A stretch of DNA of 11,165 nt from the NCBI GenBank assembly GCA_900765705.1, contig CAAFSR010000172.1:1-11165 (forward strand), written 5' to 3'. This stretch comes from an uncultured Faecalibacterium sp. Its GTDB lineage: Bacteria > Bacillota > Clostridia > Oscillospirales > Ruminococcaceae. Position numbers and translations under genes: made by a program. This document shows positions 1 through 6,200 of this stretch, piece by piece. Each line of letters opens with the position of its first letter. The first letter of the stretch is position 1. The notes below the pieces were generated by a model. The model had not been told where the DNA came from, did not search any database, and saw only the letters and a program-made list of their open reading frames with translations.

Positions 1-36
1 CTCCTGCAGCATGAGGGAAGATAATGTACAATAAGG

Positions 37-107
37 TGCGCAAATTGAAAATCGCATAAAAGAAGACATAGCATGCAGGCTCTGGTAGAATGAAGTTACC
101 ACACACC
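37..107 (+). repeat. Inverted ~70-bp repeat, left copy (IS-end sequence)
   Basis: The reverse complement of this segment aligns with 3691-3759 at about 60 of 71 positions with one 2-bp gap. It runs from the outer TGCGCAAATT motif through the inner IS repeat at 74-96 and stops before the transposase ribosome binding site. Both copies have this tip facing outwards, so together they bracket 3.7 kb containing the kinase and hydrolase genes. Confidence 0.75.
74..96 (+). repeat. Left inverted repeat of the IS256-type element
   Basis: This 23-bp segment beginning TGCAGGCTCTGG matches the reverse complement of 405-427 at 20 of 23 positions. The pair brackets the transposase remnant, and the right copy begins at the last base of its stop codon. 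Confidence 0.7.
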
Positions 108-130
108 ATTCTGAAAGGAGACAGCAAACT

Positions 131-405
131 ATGTCCGAGAAAATTGTACAGAGGAAACGCTGACCTACTGCGATTTTCCCAGCGAGCATTGGACCCGCAT
201 CCGTACCAACAACGTGATCGAGCGGCTGAACCGTGAGATCTGCCGCCGCAGCCGTGTGGTGGGGACATTCCCTGACGGGAACTCCGCCCTGATGCTGGTC
301 TGCGCCCGACTTCGCCACGCGGCGGGCACCCAGTTGGGCTGCAAGAAATACATGAACATGAAGCACTTGGAGGCGGCTCTGGACGACGCCCCCATTGCCG
401 GCTGA
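131..405 (+). pseudogene. IS256-family transposase remnant, N-terminus fused out of frame to C-terminus
   Basis: An ATG at 131, preceded by a GAAAGGAGA ribosome binding site, opens MSEKIVQ and stops at 161-163. From about 151 a second frame reads EETLTYCDFPSEHWTRIRTN, then NNVIERLNREICRRSRVVG, and ends with a TGA at 403-405. This second part is the conserved C-terminus of IS256-family transposases, including the NNxIERLNREIRRRxRVVG block. A full transposase of this group is about 400 residues; here roughly 300 central residues are missing and the two ends are in different frames. The deletion joint lies near 150-153. No functional product is expected. The assignment rests on recognised protein similarity and the flanking inverted repeats. 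Confidence 0.85.
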
Positions 406-419
406 CTTCATTCAGCCGG
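398..419 (+). terminator. Hairpin at the transposase stop codon
   Basis: An 8-bp stem (CCGGCTGA / TCAGCCGG) with a 6-nt loop overlaps the transposase stop and the right inverted repeat. No T-run follows, so it is a weak terminator at best. It may simply reflect the structure of the IS end. Confidence 0.3.
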
Positions 420-427
420 AGCCTGCA
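405..427 (-). repeat. Right inverted repeat of the IS256-type element
   Basis: Partner of 74-96, with 20 of 23 positions matching in inverted orientation. It starts at the last base of the transposase stop codon. Unlike the left side, only about 10 bp separate it from the outer TGCGCAAAT motif, so the two arms are not symmetrical. Confidence 0.7.
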
Positions 428-490
428 AATACATTTGCGCATAAATCTTGACGGGATCGCCGAACCTCACCTATACTCGTCTTCTACAGC

Positions 491-545
491 AAAAAATCGG
501 TGCAGACCTTGAATTTCTGAACATACAGGTTCAAGTATCTGCACC
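491..545 (-). terminator. Rho-independent terminator after the kinase gene
   Basis: On the minus strand GGTGCAGATACTTGAA (545-530) pairs with TTCAAGGTCTGCACC (513-499), with a small internal mismatch. It is followed by GATTTTTTG from the A-run at 491-496. It begins 11 bp past the kinase stop codon and is the expected end of the minus-strand transcript. It also separates that transcript from the IS remnant. Confidence 0.85.
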
Positions 546-556
546 TTTTCAAATAA

Positions 557-1480
557 TTACTTGTTCAGTGCTGCCATAATCTCTTCTTTATAAGGCATCG
601 CCGGTGCTGTACCGAGCTTTTCGACCGCCAGTCCGCCGGTTACATTGCCGTATATAAGCGCAGCTTCAAAGCTCATTCCCGCCGCAAGCGCCGCAGTAAA
701 GCCGCCGTTAAAGGCATCACCTGCTCCCGTTGTATCAACAACATTTACCTGAATCGGCGCACCGGTAAACTCAGACTGTGCATTTTTGGCATAATAGCCC
801 TTGTTTCCGAGCGTGATGACAACATTCTTAACTCCCTTGCCGAGAAGAACATCTGCCGCCTTTGAGGCGCTCTCATAACCGGTAACTGCAATGCCTGTTA
901 TAATTTCTGCTTCTGTTTCGTTGGGGGTGATGTAATCTATGCCGTTCAACACCTCATCAGGCAGCTTTCTTGCCGGTGCAGGATTAAAAACAGTCGTCAC
1001 ACCTGCCTGCTTTGCCATATCAAGCACCTTGTAGGTAGCCTCCGGATTTGTTTCAAGCTGGCAGAGAACCGTTCCCGCTGAGGCGACAGTTTCTTTAAGC
1101 GCCTGAACCTCCTCGGGCTTGAACTCTCCGCAGGCACCGATAATTACAATGATTTCGTTCTGTCCAGTCGCTTCGTTTACGATTATCAGTGCAGCACCTG
1201 TGTCAGAATTTTTATCAACAATGATTTTTGAGGAATCGATTCCCTCTTTGTCATAGAAATTAAGTGCCAGCTTTCCGAAGTCGTCCTCACCGAGTCTGGT
1301 TACAAGTGTTACATCGCCTCCGGCTCGCTTTGCAGCTACCGCCTGGTTGGAGCCCTTTCCTCCCGGTCCGCTTTTGAAGGACACACCCATTACCGTTTCG
1401 CCCTCTGTGGGAAACTTAGGGGTTCTGCCGGTAAGGTCAGTTACATAGCTGCCAAATACTACTATCTTTTTGTTTTCCAT
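557..1480 (-). CDS. rbsK: Ribokinase-family (PfkB) sugar kinase, ribo- or deoxyribokinase
   Basis: ATP-dependent cytoplasmic kinase expected to phosphorylate a pentose at O5. The 307-residue length is normal for ribokinase. Visible motifs are GGKGSNQAVAA (residues 40-50, sugar site), QLE (141-143, equivalent to the E. coli Glu143 ligand), NPAPAR (166-171), TPNETEAE (185-192), and DTTGAGDAFNGG (249-260) with catalytic base Asp255. The first sugar-binding loop reads GSYVTD where E. coli RbsK has GSINAD. The Asp is kept (residue 15), but the ribose-contacting Asn is replaced by Val13, so sugar preference may differ from ribose. The ATG at 1480 follows AAGGAG with 7-nt spacing. It is the last gene of the series, 39 bp after the hydrolase stop. 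With deoC at the head of the series, deoxyribose is a plausible substrate (inference). Other PfkB sugars cannot be excluded. Confidence 0.88.
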   Translation of the reverse strand: MENKKIVVFGSYVTDLTGRTPKFPTEGETVMGVSFKSGPGGKGSNQAVAAKRAGGDVTLVTRLGEDDFGKLALNFYDKEGIDSSKIIVDKNSDTGAALIIVNEATGQNEIIVIIGACGEFKPEEVQALKETVASAGTVLCQLETNPEATYKVLDMAKQAGVTTVFNPAPARKLPDEVLNGIDYITPNETEAEIITGIAVTGYESASKAADVLLGKGVKNVVITLGNKGYYAKNAQSEFTGAPIQVNVVDTTGAGDAFNGGFTAALAAGMSFEAALIYGNVTGGLAVEKLGTAPAMPYKEEIMAALNK

Positions 1481-1519
1481 TGCTTTTCTCCTTTTGCTGA
1501 CACGCTGCAGCTATCACAA

Positions 1520-3622
1520 TTATATCTGAATATCGAACATTTCGTAAAGGTCAAGTCTGTCAATGTGCAGAACAAGCTTGCCGTCTGAATACTCAAAGCC
1601 CATTTCCCTGCCGTCTGATACGCGGGTGATCTTTGCAGGCTTTTCCGTCCTTATGCAGATATTGAAGTCAAATACCGGCAGAACCTCATCTGCGTACTGC
1701 AGGTTGATTGCAGACAGATATTTGCCCTCTTCATCCTCCCACAGCTGATACTCAACCACATACGGCGTATCGTCTGAAGCGAAGCGCATCTCAGGCACAT
1801 ACTTCTTTACAAATGATGTGAATACCTTTCTGGGCTGTGTCAGGCTTGTGTTCTCAAAGGGTGCACATACCCATATTATCTTGCCCTTGCCGACCTCTGC
1901 TTCCATCATTGCAGGGTAGTCTGTTGCGATTCCGGGTGGGTCTGAGTGCATGGATGCACTCTCATTGCGCGGGTCATTCGGATCCGCTTCCACCTGAAGC
2001 TCGAGGTCTGCACATACCAGGAATGAGCTTGCCTGCAGTGAATACGGCAGCGTCAGCTTTGCAAGCACCTTGCCGTTCGTTGCTCCTTCAAGAATATACG
2101 CACTGTCGTACACTGTCAAAGGATATTTTCTGCTGTACTCACCAAACAGCGATGCCACCTCATCCTCGGGGGCAATATAGGTGATTGTTTCGTCGGTACG
2201 TCCCGTGATCTTTCCGCCGAAAATCTCCTCAACCAGAGGCTGTGCGCTGTGACCGCTGATATACGCTATGCCGCCGTCTTCGACATAAGCCTTCAGCTCA
2301 GACATATTTTCCTTGCTCATATTGGGCGCATCGCTCACGATAAGCATTTTTGCTTTGCCCCACTGCTCAGGGTGGAAGCTGGTATACACGCTGTAGGGTA
2401 TATGCGCTCTCTGCAGCGTTTCGCTGACATTGATGCTGCTGTCAAGATGCGGTATTGCCCTGCTGATGTTCTTGCTCTCAGAGATGTCCATAGGCGGCAT
2501 CTCCTCGTCGTACTTGCCATGCAGATTGAAGTATATGCCTATATCCGTGCAGGGCTTGCCCTTTGAGAAATACTTTTCAAATTTTGCCGCATCATCATAT
2601 ACATTCTTAAGGCGGCTGTACACCAACGGTTCATATGTGCCGGTCATATCCACTGCGTCAACAAATATGTTGCTGCCGTGATTGATAAATGACAGCATTG
2701 CATGGAGCTTCATCATTACCTCGGATTTAATAGTGGTATGCTCGTCAAGAGACGGCTCGCACCTTGAGGTAGTATAGTTGAACGGCAGATTGGGCGTCAT
2801 ATTGTAGTACATTTTGCAGGCAAAGGTCTGCTGAGAAAAACCGCCATACAAATCGCCGGAAACTGCATCGCTTGCAATCGTGGCATTCTCGGTTACGCCC
2901 ATCATCCAGCTTCCCGGCATGGTGGAGTTCTGCATTTCGACAACTGCGCCGGGATTGACCATCTTGACGGAATCGTAGATGTACTGCATATAGTCCTGCA
3001 GCCACTCCTCGCGCTTGCGCTGGAAAAGCTTCCAACGTTCGTCCTTCCAATTGACAATTCTCGGCATTTCTCCGCCGACTTCCTTTTCCCATCTTGCTCT
3101 GCAATTGTCGCAGTAGCATACTGTGGGCCAGAAGGTCATATCCGCAAAAAACGCCTCATAGGGACCTACATATTCAGTGAAATCTGCAATCTGGTCTCTG
3201 CAGAACTTTTTGTAGCCCTCGCTGTTCGGGCAGCAAAGGCCGAATCTTCTGCCCTTGTCGCGCGAATAGTGGCCGTCTATGTCTTTAATTCTCCACTCGG
3301 GATGGTGGTCATATGCCCAGTTGTTATAAATCATGCTGAAGTATACATCAACATCCATTCCGCCCTTGTGCATTTCATCGTACAGCCTTTTGAATGCATC
3401 TTCATTTCCGATGAGACCCGGGTGCATTTCGCCAACCTTTGTAGGCCAGTAGGAATAGCCGTAATGGGACTGAATGTACATCATTCCCGCCTCAGCACCT
3501 GTTGAGATAATGTCCTTAGCAAGAGCCTCCGGGTCAAACTGCTTAAGGAATTCGTCTCTCGTTACATTTACATGCATATCAAGAGAGTATTTCTTATATT
3601 TATCAGAATATCTGAATGCCAT
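1520..3622 (-). CDS. Glycosidase-like protein: GHL6-type barrel plus beta-galactosidase trimerisation-like domain
   Basis: A 700-residue protein with no signal peptide or membrane segment, so probably cytoplasmic. Residues about 10-340 resemble the hypothetical glycosyl hydrolase 6 group: an early 'MMYIQSHYGYSYWPT' segment, an HPEW stretch (107-110), and FFADMTFWPT (158-167) followed by the CYCDNC cysteine cluster (169-174). Asp161 is the most likely catalytic nucleophile by position. Residues about 400-610 resemble the glutamine-amidotransferase-like trimerisation domain of GH42 beta-galactosidases, followed by a beta-rich tail. The ATG at 3622 has AAAGGAG 7 nt upstream. Its place between the importer and the kinase suggests that it cleaves an imported glycoside to free the sugar that the kinase phosphorylates; the true substrate is unknown. 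The family is poorly characterised. Pieces of its 3' end are duplicated at 3640-3691. Confidence 0.8.
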   Translation of the reverse strand: MAFRYSDKYKKYSLDMHVNVTRDEFLKQFDPEALAKDIISTGAEAGMMYIQSHYGYSYWPTKVGEMHPGLIGNEDAFKRLYDEMHKGGMDVDVYFSMIYNNWAYDHHPEWRIKDIDGHYSRDKGRRFGLCCPNSEGYKKFCRDQIADFTEYVGPYEAFFADMTFWPTVCYCDNCRARWEKEVGGEMPRIVNWKDERWKLFQRKREEWLQDYMQYIYDSVKMVNPGAVVEMQNSTMPGSWMMGVTENATIASDAVSGDLYGGFSQQTFACKMYYNMTPNLPFNYTTSRCEPSLDEHTTIKSEVMMKLHAMLSFINHGSNIFVDAVDMTGTYEPLVYSRLKNVYDDAAKFEKYFSKGKPCTDIGIYFNLHGKYDEEMPPMDISESKNISRAIPHLDSSINVSETLQRAHIPYSVYTSFHPEQWGKAKMLIVSDAPNMSKENMSELKAYVEDGGIAYISGHSAQPLVEEIFGGKITGRTDETITYIAPEDEVASLFGEYSRKYPLTVYDSAYILEGATNGKVLAKLTLPYSLQASSFLVCADLELQVEADPNDPRNESASMHSDPPGIATDYPAMMEAEVGKGKIIWVCAPFENTSLTQPRKVFTSFVKKYVPEMRFASDDTPYVVEYQLWEDEEGKYLSAINLQYADEVLPVFDFNICIRTEKPAKITRVSDGREMGFEYSDGKLVLHIDRLDLYEMFDIQI

Positions 3623-3639
3623 GATCGCGCTCCTTTATT

Positions 3640-3691
3640 TTATATCTGAATATCGAACATTTCGTAAGCACATACTTCTTTACAAATGATG
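3640..3691 (-). pseudogene. Decayed second copy of the hydrolase gene's 3' end
   Basis: Positions 3640-3667 are identical to 1520-1547 (stop codon and last eight codons of the hydrolase, encoding YEMFDIQI). Positions 3668-3691 are identical to 1795-1818 (around FVKKYV, residues 602-609). The two pieces are adjacent here although 247 bp separate them in the intact gene, and they are joined out of frame. This is best read as the deleted remains of a former tandem copy lying just upstream of the intact gene. It sits only 6 bp before that gene's ribosome binding site, and the IS-end repeat begins at its other edge. Confidence 0.75.
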
Positions 3692-3759
3692 GTGTGTCGT
3701 GGCTTCATTCTGCCAAAGCCTGTAAGCTATGTCTTTTTATGCTCTTTTCAATTTGCGCA
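3691..3759 (-). repeat. Inverted ~70-bp repeat, right copy (solo IS256-type end)
   Basis: Read on the minus strand, this begins TGCGCAAATTGAAAAGAG and matches 37-107 at about 60 of 71 aligned positions. It is an IS end without any transposase sequence. The homology stops at 3691, exactly where the duplicated hydrolase fragment starts, so this is a recombination joint. The 8 bp outside this copy and outside 37 do not match, so no target duplication of a composite element is seen. Confidence 0.75.
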
Positions 3760-3767
3760 AGTTTTTG

Positions 3768-3799
3768 AAAGAGCCTAATTGAACTCAATTAGGCTCTTT
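3768..3799 (-). terminator. Hairpin overlapping the permease B stop codon
   Basis: The arms 3768-3781 and 3786-3799 form a 14-bp perfect stem (AAAGAGCCTAATTG / CAATTAGGCTCTTT) with a 4-nt loop. The TAA of permease B (3791-3789) lies inside the stem. On the minus strand the stem is followed by CAAAAACTTG rather than a long T-run, so termination may be partial. It separates the transporter genes from the hydrolase-kinase pair and probably marks the original operon end or a stable 3' boundary. Confidence 0.65.
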
Positions 3800-4748
3800 T
3801 CATTAATTCTTTTCTTCTTGCTTTTCTTTCAAAGAATCCGCTGATACGCTTGTTGTTCAGCGCAATACCCATTACGATTATGAGCATAACACCCAGCACA
3901 ACATCCTGCATCTTGCTCGGGACACCCAGAGCAATCAATGCATTGAACATCATGGAAAGGGTGAACTGGCTTATGAATACACCAAGCGTCAGATTGCACC
4001 ATTCCTGAATTGCAAATGCAATCAGCACGCCCATAAGAGGCTGGAATATCATCGAGATACTCCTCAGGGAAGAAACCGTGGTAATGCTGTTTGCATAAGA
4101 AATCTGCAGGATTGCGGTAATGCCGATAAAGATACCGGCAAGCACAAAGGTCATATACTTGGTATTCATTGCATTGACGCCAAGTGCGTTGGCGAGAAGC
4201 TCCTCATTACCTACCGCGCGAATGTGGCAGGCAATGCAGGTTTTATTGTATATGTAATAGAACAAGAGTGCGCTTGCTCCCAATATAATCAAACTATAGG
4301 GGAATTTGCCGATAATGCCGACATCAGCGGGAATTGTCTTGCTGACGCCGAGACCGATTTTCTGTGCAAGTATCTCGTAGATGAGCAGCAGGCCCAGAGA
4401 TACAATGAGACAGGGAATCTTCAGCAGCTTGTACACAGTGCCGTTAATTACACCCAGCACAACGCCAACGGCTATGCAGCCGATGATGAGGCCGGGAATT
4501 CCCATTGTGTTTCCGAGAGAACCTCCTATCATTGCAGCAATTATCATAGCAGATGCGCAGCTGAGATCGAACATACCAATTGCGTTGGTAAAGCACATTG
4601 CATATCCCAGAGTTGTAGGGATAATGGCTTGAGACAGAACAATCTTCAGAGAATGGAAGCCGTAATTATCTATGCAGGCAGTCAGAATTAAAAAGATGAC
4701 CACCGGTACGGCAAGTACGATAAATATATTGTTCTTTTTTTCCTTCAT
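3789..4748 (-). CDS. Sugar ABC transporter permease B (RbsC/AraH-like, BPD_transp_2)
   Basis: A 319-residue integral membrane protein with many hydrophobic segments (first at about residues 8-24, last at about 283-297) and a basic C-terminus. The cytoplasmic coupling loop HIRAVGNEELLANALG (175-190) matches the EAA-like loop of the RbsC/AraH/XylH permease family. The ATG at 4748 has AAAGG 9 nt upstream. It probably pairs with permease A to form a heterodimeric channel served by the fused ATPase. It is separated from the binding-protein gene by 199 bp holding two hairpins, so it may be expressed at a different level from the upstream genes. Its stop codon is inside a terminator-like hairpin. 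The sugar cannot be read from the sequence. Confidence 0.88.
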   Translation of the reverse strand: MKEKKNNIFIVLAVPVVIFLILTACIDNYGFHSLKIVLSQAIIPTTLGYAMCFTNAIGMFDLSCASAMIIAAMIGGSLGNTMGIPGLIIGCIAVGVVLGVINGTVYKLLKIPCLIVSLGLLLIYEILAQKIGLGVSKTIPADVGIIGKFPYSLIILGASALLFYYIYNKTCIACHIRAVGNEELLANALGVNAMNTKYMTFVLAGIFIGITAILQISYANSITTVSSLRSISMIFQPLMGVLIAFAIQEWCNLTLGVFISQFTLSMMFNALIALGVPSKMQDVVLGVMLIIVMGIALNNKRISGFFERKARRKELMKRA

Positions 4749-4783
4749 AACAGTAAACCTTTAACAACGATTATTGTCAGTAA

Positions 4784-4802
4784 TAATGCAGCTGCTGCAT
4801 TA
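4784..4802. promoter_or_regulatory. Interrupted palindrome in the permease B leader
   Basis: TAATGCAGCTGCTGCATTA is two perfectly inverted 9-mers around one central base. It lies 35 bp upstream of the permease B start. It could fold as a small RNA hairpin in the intercistronic leader or be a dimeric protein site. No T-run follows on either strand, so it is not an obvious terminator. Confidence 0.4.
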
Positions 4803-4882
4803 CTTTTCATAAGGGGAAAACGTGCGTCATTCATAACACATATAAAGCAAAAACGCAGAGATGGGTGACGGTTTTTTCAGTG

Positions 4883-4909
4883 CCGGGGGGAGAATAAACC
4901 TCCCCCCGG
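4883..4909 (-). promoter_or_regulatory. GC-rich intercistronic hairpin after the binding-protein gene
   Basis: CCGGGGGGAG and CTCCCCCCGG form a 10-bp perfect stem with a 7-nt loop, starting about 38 bp after the binding-protein stop codon. No U-run follows on the minus strand. In ABC operons a stable hairpin after the binding-protein gene commonly protects the upstream mRNA, so that binding protein is made in excess over the membrane parts. That role is inferred here. The rest of 4749-4947 shows no credible gene. Confidence 0.65.
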
Positions 4910-4947
4910 AATTTGTGTGGTGTTAAGTTCAGGCTAATTGAACGCAA

Positions 4948-6147
4948 TTACTTTGCAAAGGGAACATATTCAACGCCGTTGGGTCCCTTTACGGGTGCTG
5001 CGAGGTCTGCATGTGCAGCATAAATGTCGGCGAGGTTGAATGCATTACCCCAAGCGATGATGTCTTCACCGGTTACATCGGGATTGTAGGTGATGAACAG
5101 GTTCTGCAGCTCTTCAAAGGTGTAAGTAGGAAGTGCTCCTTCGCAGAACTTGCTGTAATCCTTGAACTCTTCAGCGGAGCCGACTGCACCGAAGGAGATG
5201 GGAACATCCCATGCCTGTCCACCGAGGCGGCCGCCATTGAGGATTGCGTTCATCTCGAGCATACCGCAGGCAATCTGAACGGGGATGTAAATACCGCCCT
5301 GTGCGCAAATGATTCTATCCTTCTCGAAGCAGGTGTCGAGTCCGGTCAGGAAGTCAATAACGCTGATCTTGATGTGGTTGTCGGGGTCGTACTGCTCAAG
5401 CGCGGAGAGCGTGCCGTCGAGGATGTTCATGCCCATGGAGCAAGCGATGTAAACACCGTCGAGGTCGGGATTTGCAACGATGAAGCTTTCAACTGCCTGT
5501 GCTGCGTCAGCTGCCTGCTGGAGGTCTCTTGCCTCAGCAACAACTTGCATGCCGTACTCGTCAAGCGCCTTCTGCATGCCCTTTTCACGAAGTGCTGCGC
5601 AGGAGCTGCTCTTGTCCAAAGAGATGAGGCCGATCTTCTTCATGCCTGCTTCGCCCATTGCCTTAACTGCTGCATAGCCTGCGTTCAGGTCGGACTGAAC
5701 TGCGGTGCCGCAGAAGTAGGGAGATGCGTATACAACATCACGTACCTCGGGGTCGAGGATGTCGCGCCATGCAACTGCCCAGTAAACCTTGTTCTCTTCG
5801 CAAAGCTTTGCAACCTTGATGAGCATAGTGTCGTTGCAGGGGCAGATGGTGATCATATTGCAGCCTGCAGAGATAAGTTTCTCAACGCTGGAAATCATAT
5901 GATCGGGGTCGGTCAGGTCGTCAGCTTCTGCAACTGCGGTGCCGCCGTTGGGGAAGTTGCCGCACAGGTAAACCATGTTCTCAAGGTAGGAATACTGTGC
6001 AGGGTTTGCGGTGTTTTCCATGGGGATGCCGAGCTTGAACTCGGGAAGTTTTGCTGCGGGATCTTTCCCCTCAGCGCCTTGCTGGCCGCATGCACAAAGT
6101 GCAAACACCATAACTGCCGCCAGCAAGAGGGCGATGACTTTCTTCAT
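4948..6147 (-). CDS. Sugar ABC transporter solute-binding lipoprotein (Peripla_BP_4 type)
   Basis: A 399-residue extracellular binding protein anchored by lipid. The N-terminus MKKVIALLLAAVMVFALCAC is a lipoprotein signal peptide with the acceptor most likely Cys20 (lipobox LCAC). The mature part has the two-lobe sugar-binding pattern: an early IGI-type strand replaced by KLGIPMEN, then 'SSVEKLISAGCNMITICPCN' (lobe 1) and 'KKIGLISLDKSSSCAALREKG' (lobe 2 start). The start was set at the ATG at 6147 rather than 6204, because an AAGGAG lies just upstream and the longer reading puts a charged segment before the signal peptide. It lies between two permease genes, an uncommon position. Ligand unknown; pentose or pentoside by context. 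Confidence 0.88.
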   Translation of the reverse strand: MKKVIALLLAAVMVFALCACGQQGAEGKDPAAKLPEFKLGIPMENTANPAQYSYLENMVYLCGNFPNGGTAVAEADDLTDPDHMISSVEKLISAGCNMITICPCNDTMLIKVAKLCEENKVYWAVAWRDILDPEVRDVVYASPYFCGTAVQSDLNAGYAAVKAMGEAGMKKIGLISLDKSSSCAALREKGMQKALDEYGMQVVAEARDLQQAADAAQAVESFIVANPDLDGVYIACSMGMNILDGTLSALEQYDPDNHIKISVIDFLTGLDTCFEKDRIICAQGGIYIPVQIACGMLEMNAILNGGRLGGQAWDVPISFGAVGSAEEFKDYSKFCEGALPTYTFEELQNLFITYNPDVTGEDIIAWGNAFNLADIYAAHADLAAPVKGPNGVEYVPFAK

Positions 6148-6200
6148 ATTTTTTCTCCTTTTTCTTTTCATTACTCTGCCGGTAATGAGAATTACAAAAT

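Larger units (their letters stand above)
37..445 (+). mobile_element. Internally deleted IS256-family insertion sequence
   Basis: This is a short derivative of an IS256-family (mutator type) element. It keeps the left end, the transposase start and the transposase C-terminus, but lacks the middle of the gene, including most of the DDE catalytic domain, so it cannot transpose on its own. Subterminal inverted repeats at 74-96 and 405-427 match at 20 of 23 positions. The outer limits are uncertain. TGCGCAAAT at 37-45 recurs inverted at 433-441, which favours outer tips there. CGCATAAA occurs as a direct repeat at 53-60 and 438-445 and could be a target duplication, but then the element would have unequal arms. 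The left 71 bp recur inverted at 3691-3759, which suggests they belong to the element rather than to the target. Confidence 0.75.

Noticed and set aside
53..445. CGCATAAA direct repeat as a firm target duplication of the IS
   Set aside because: It would leave arms of 13 and 10 bp outside the inner inverted repeats. The sequence beyond it (37-52) is also shared with the 3691-3759 copy, so it may be internal to the element.
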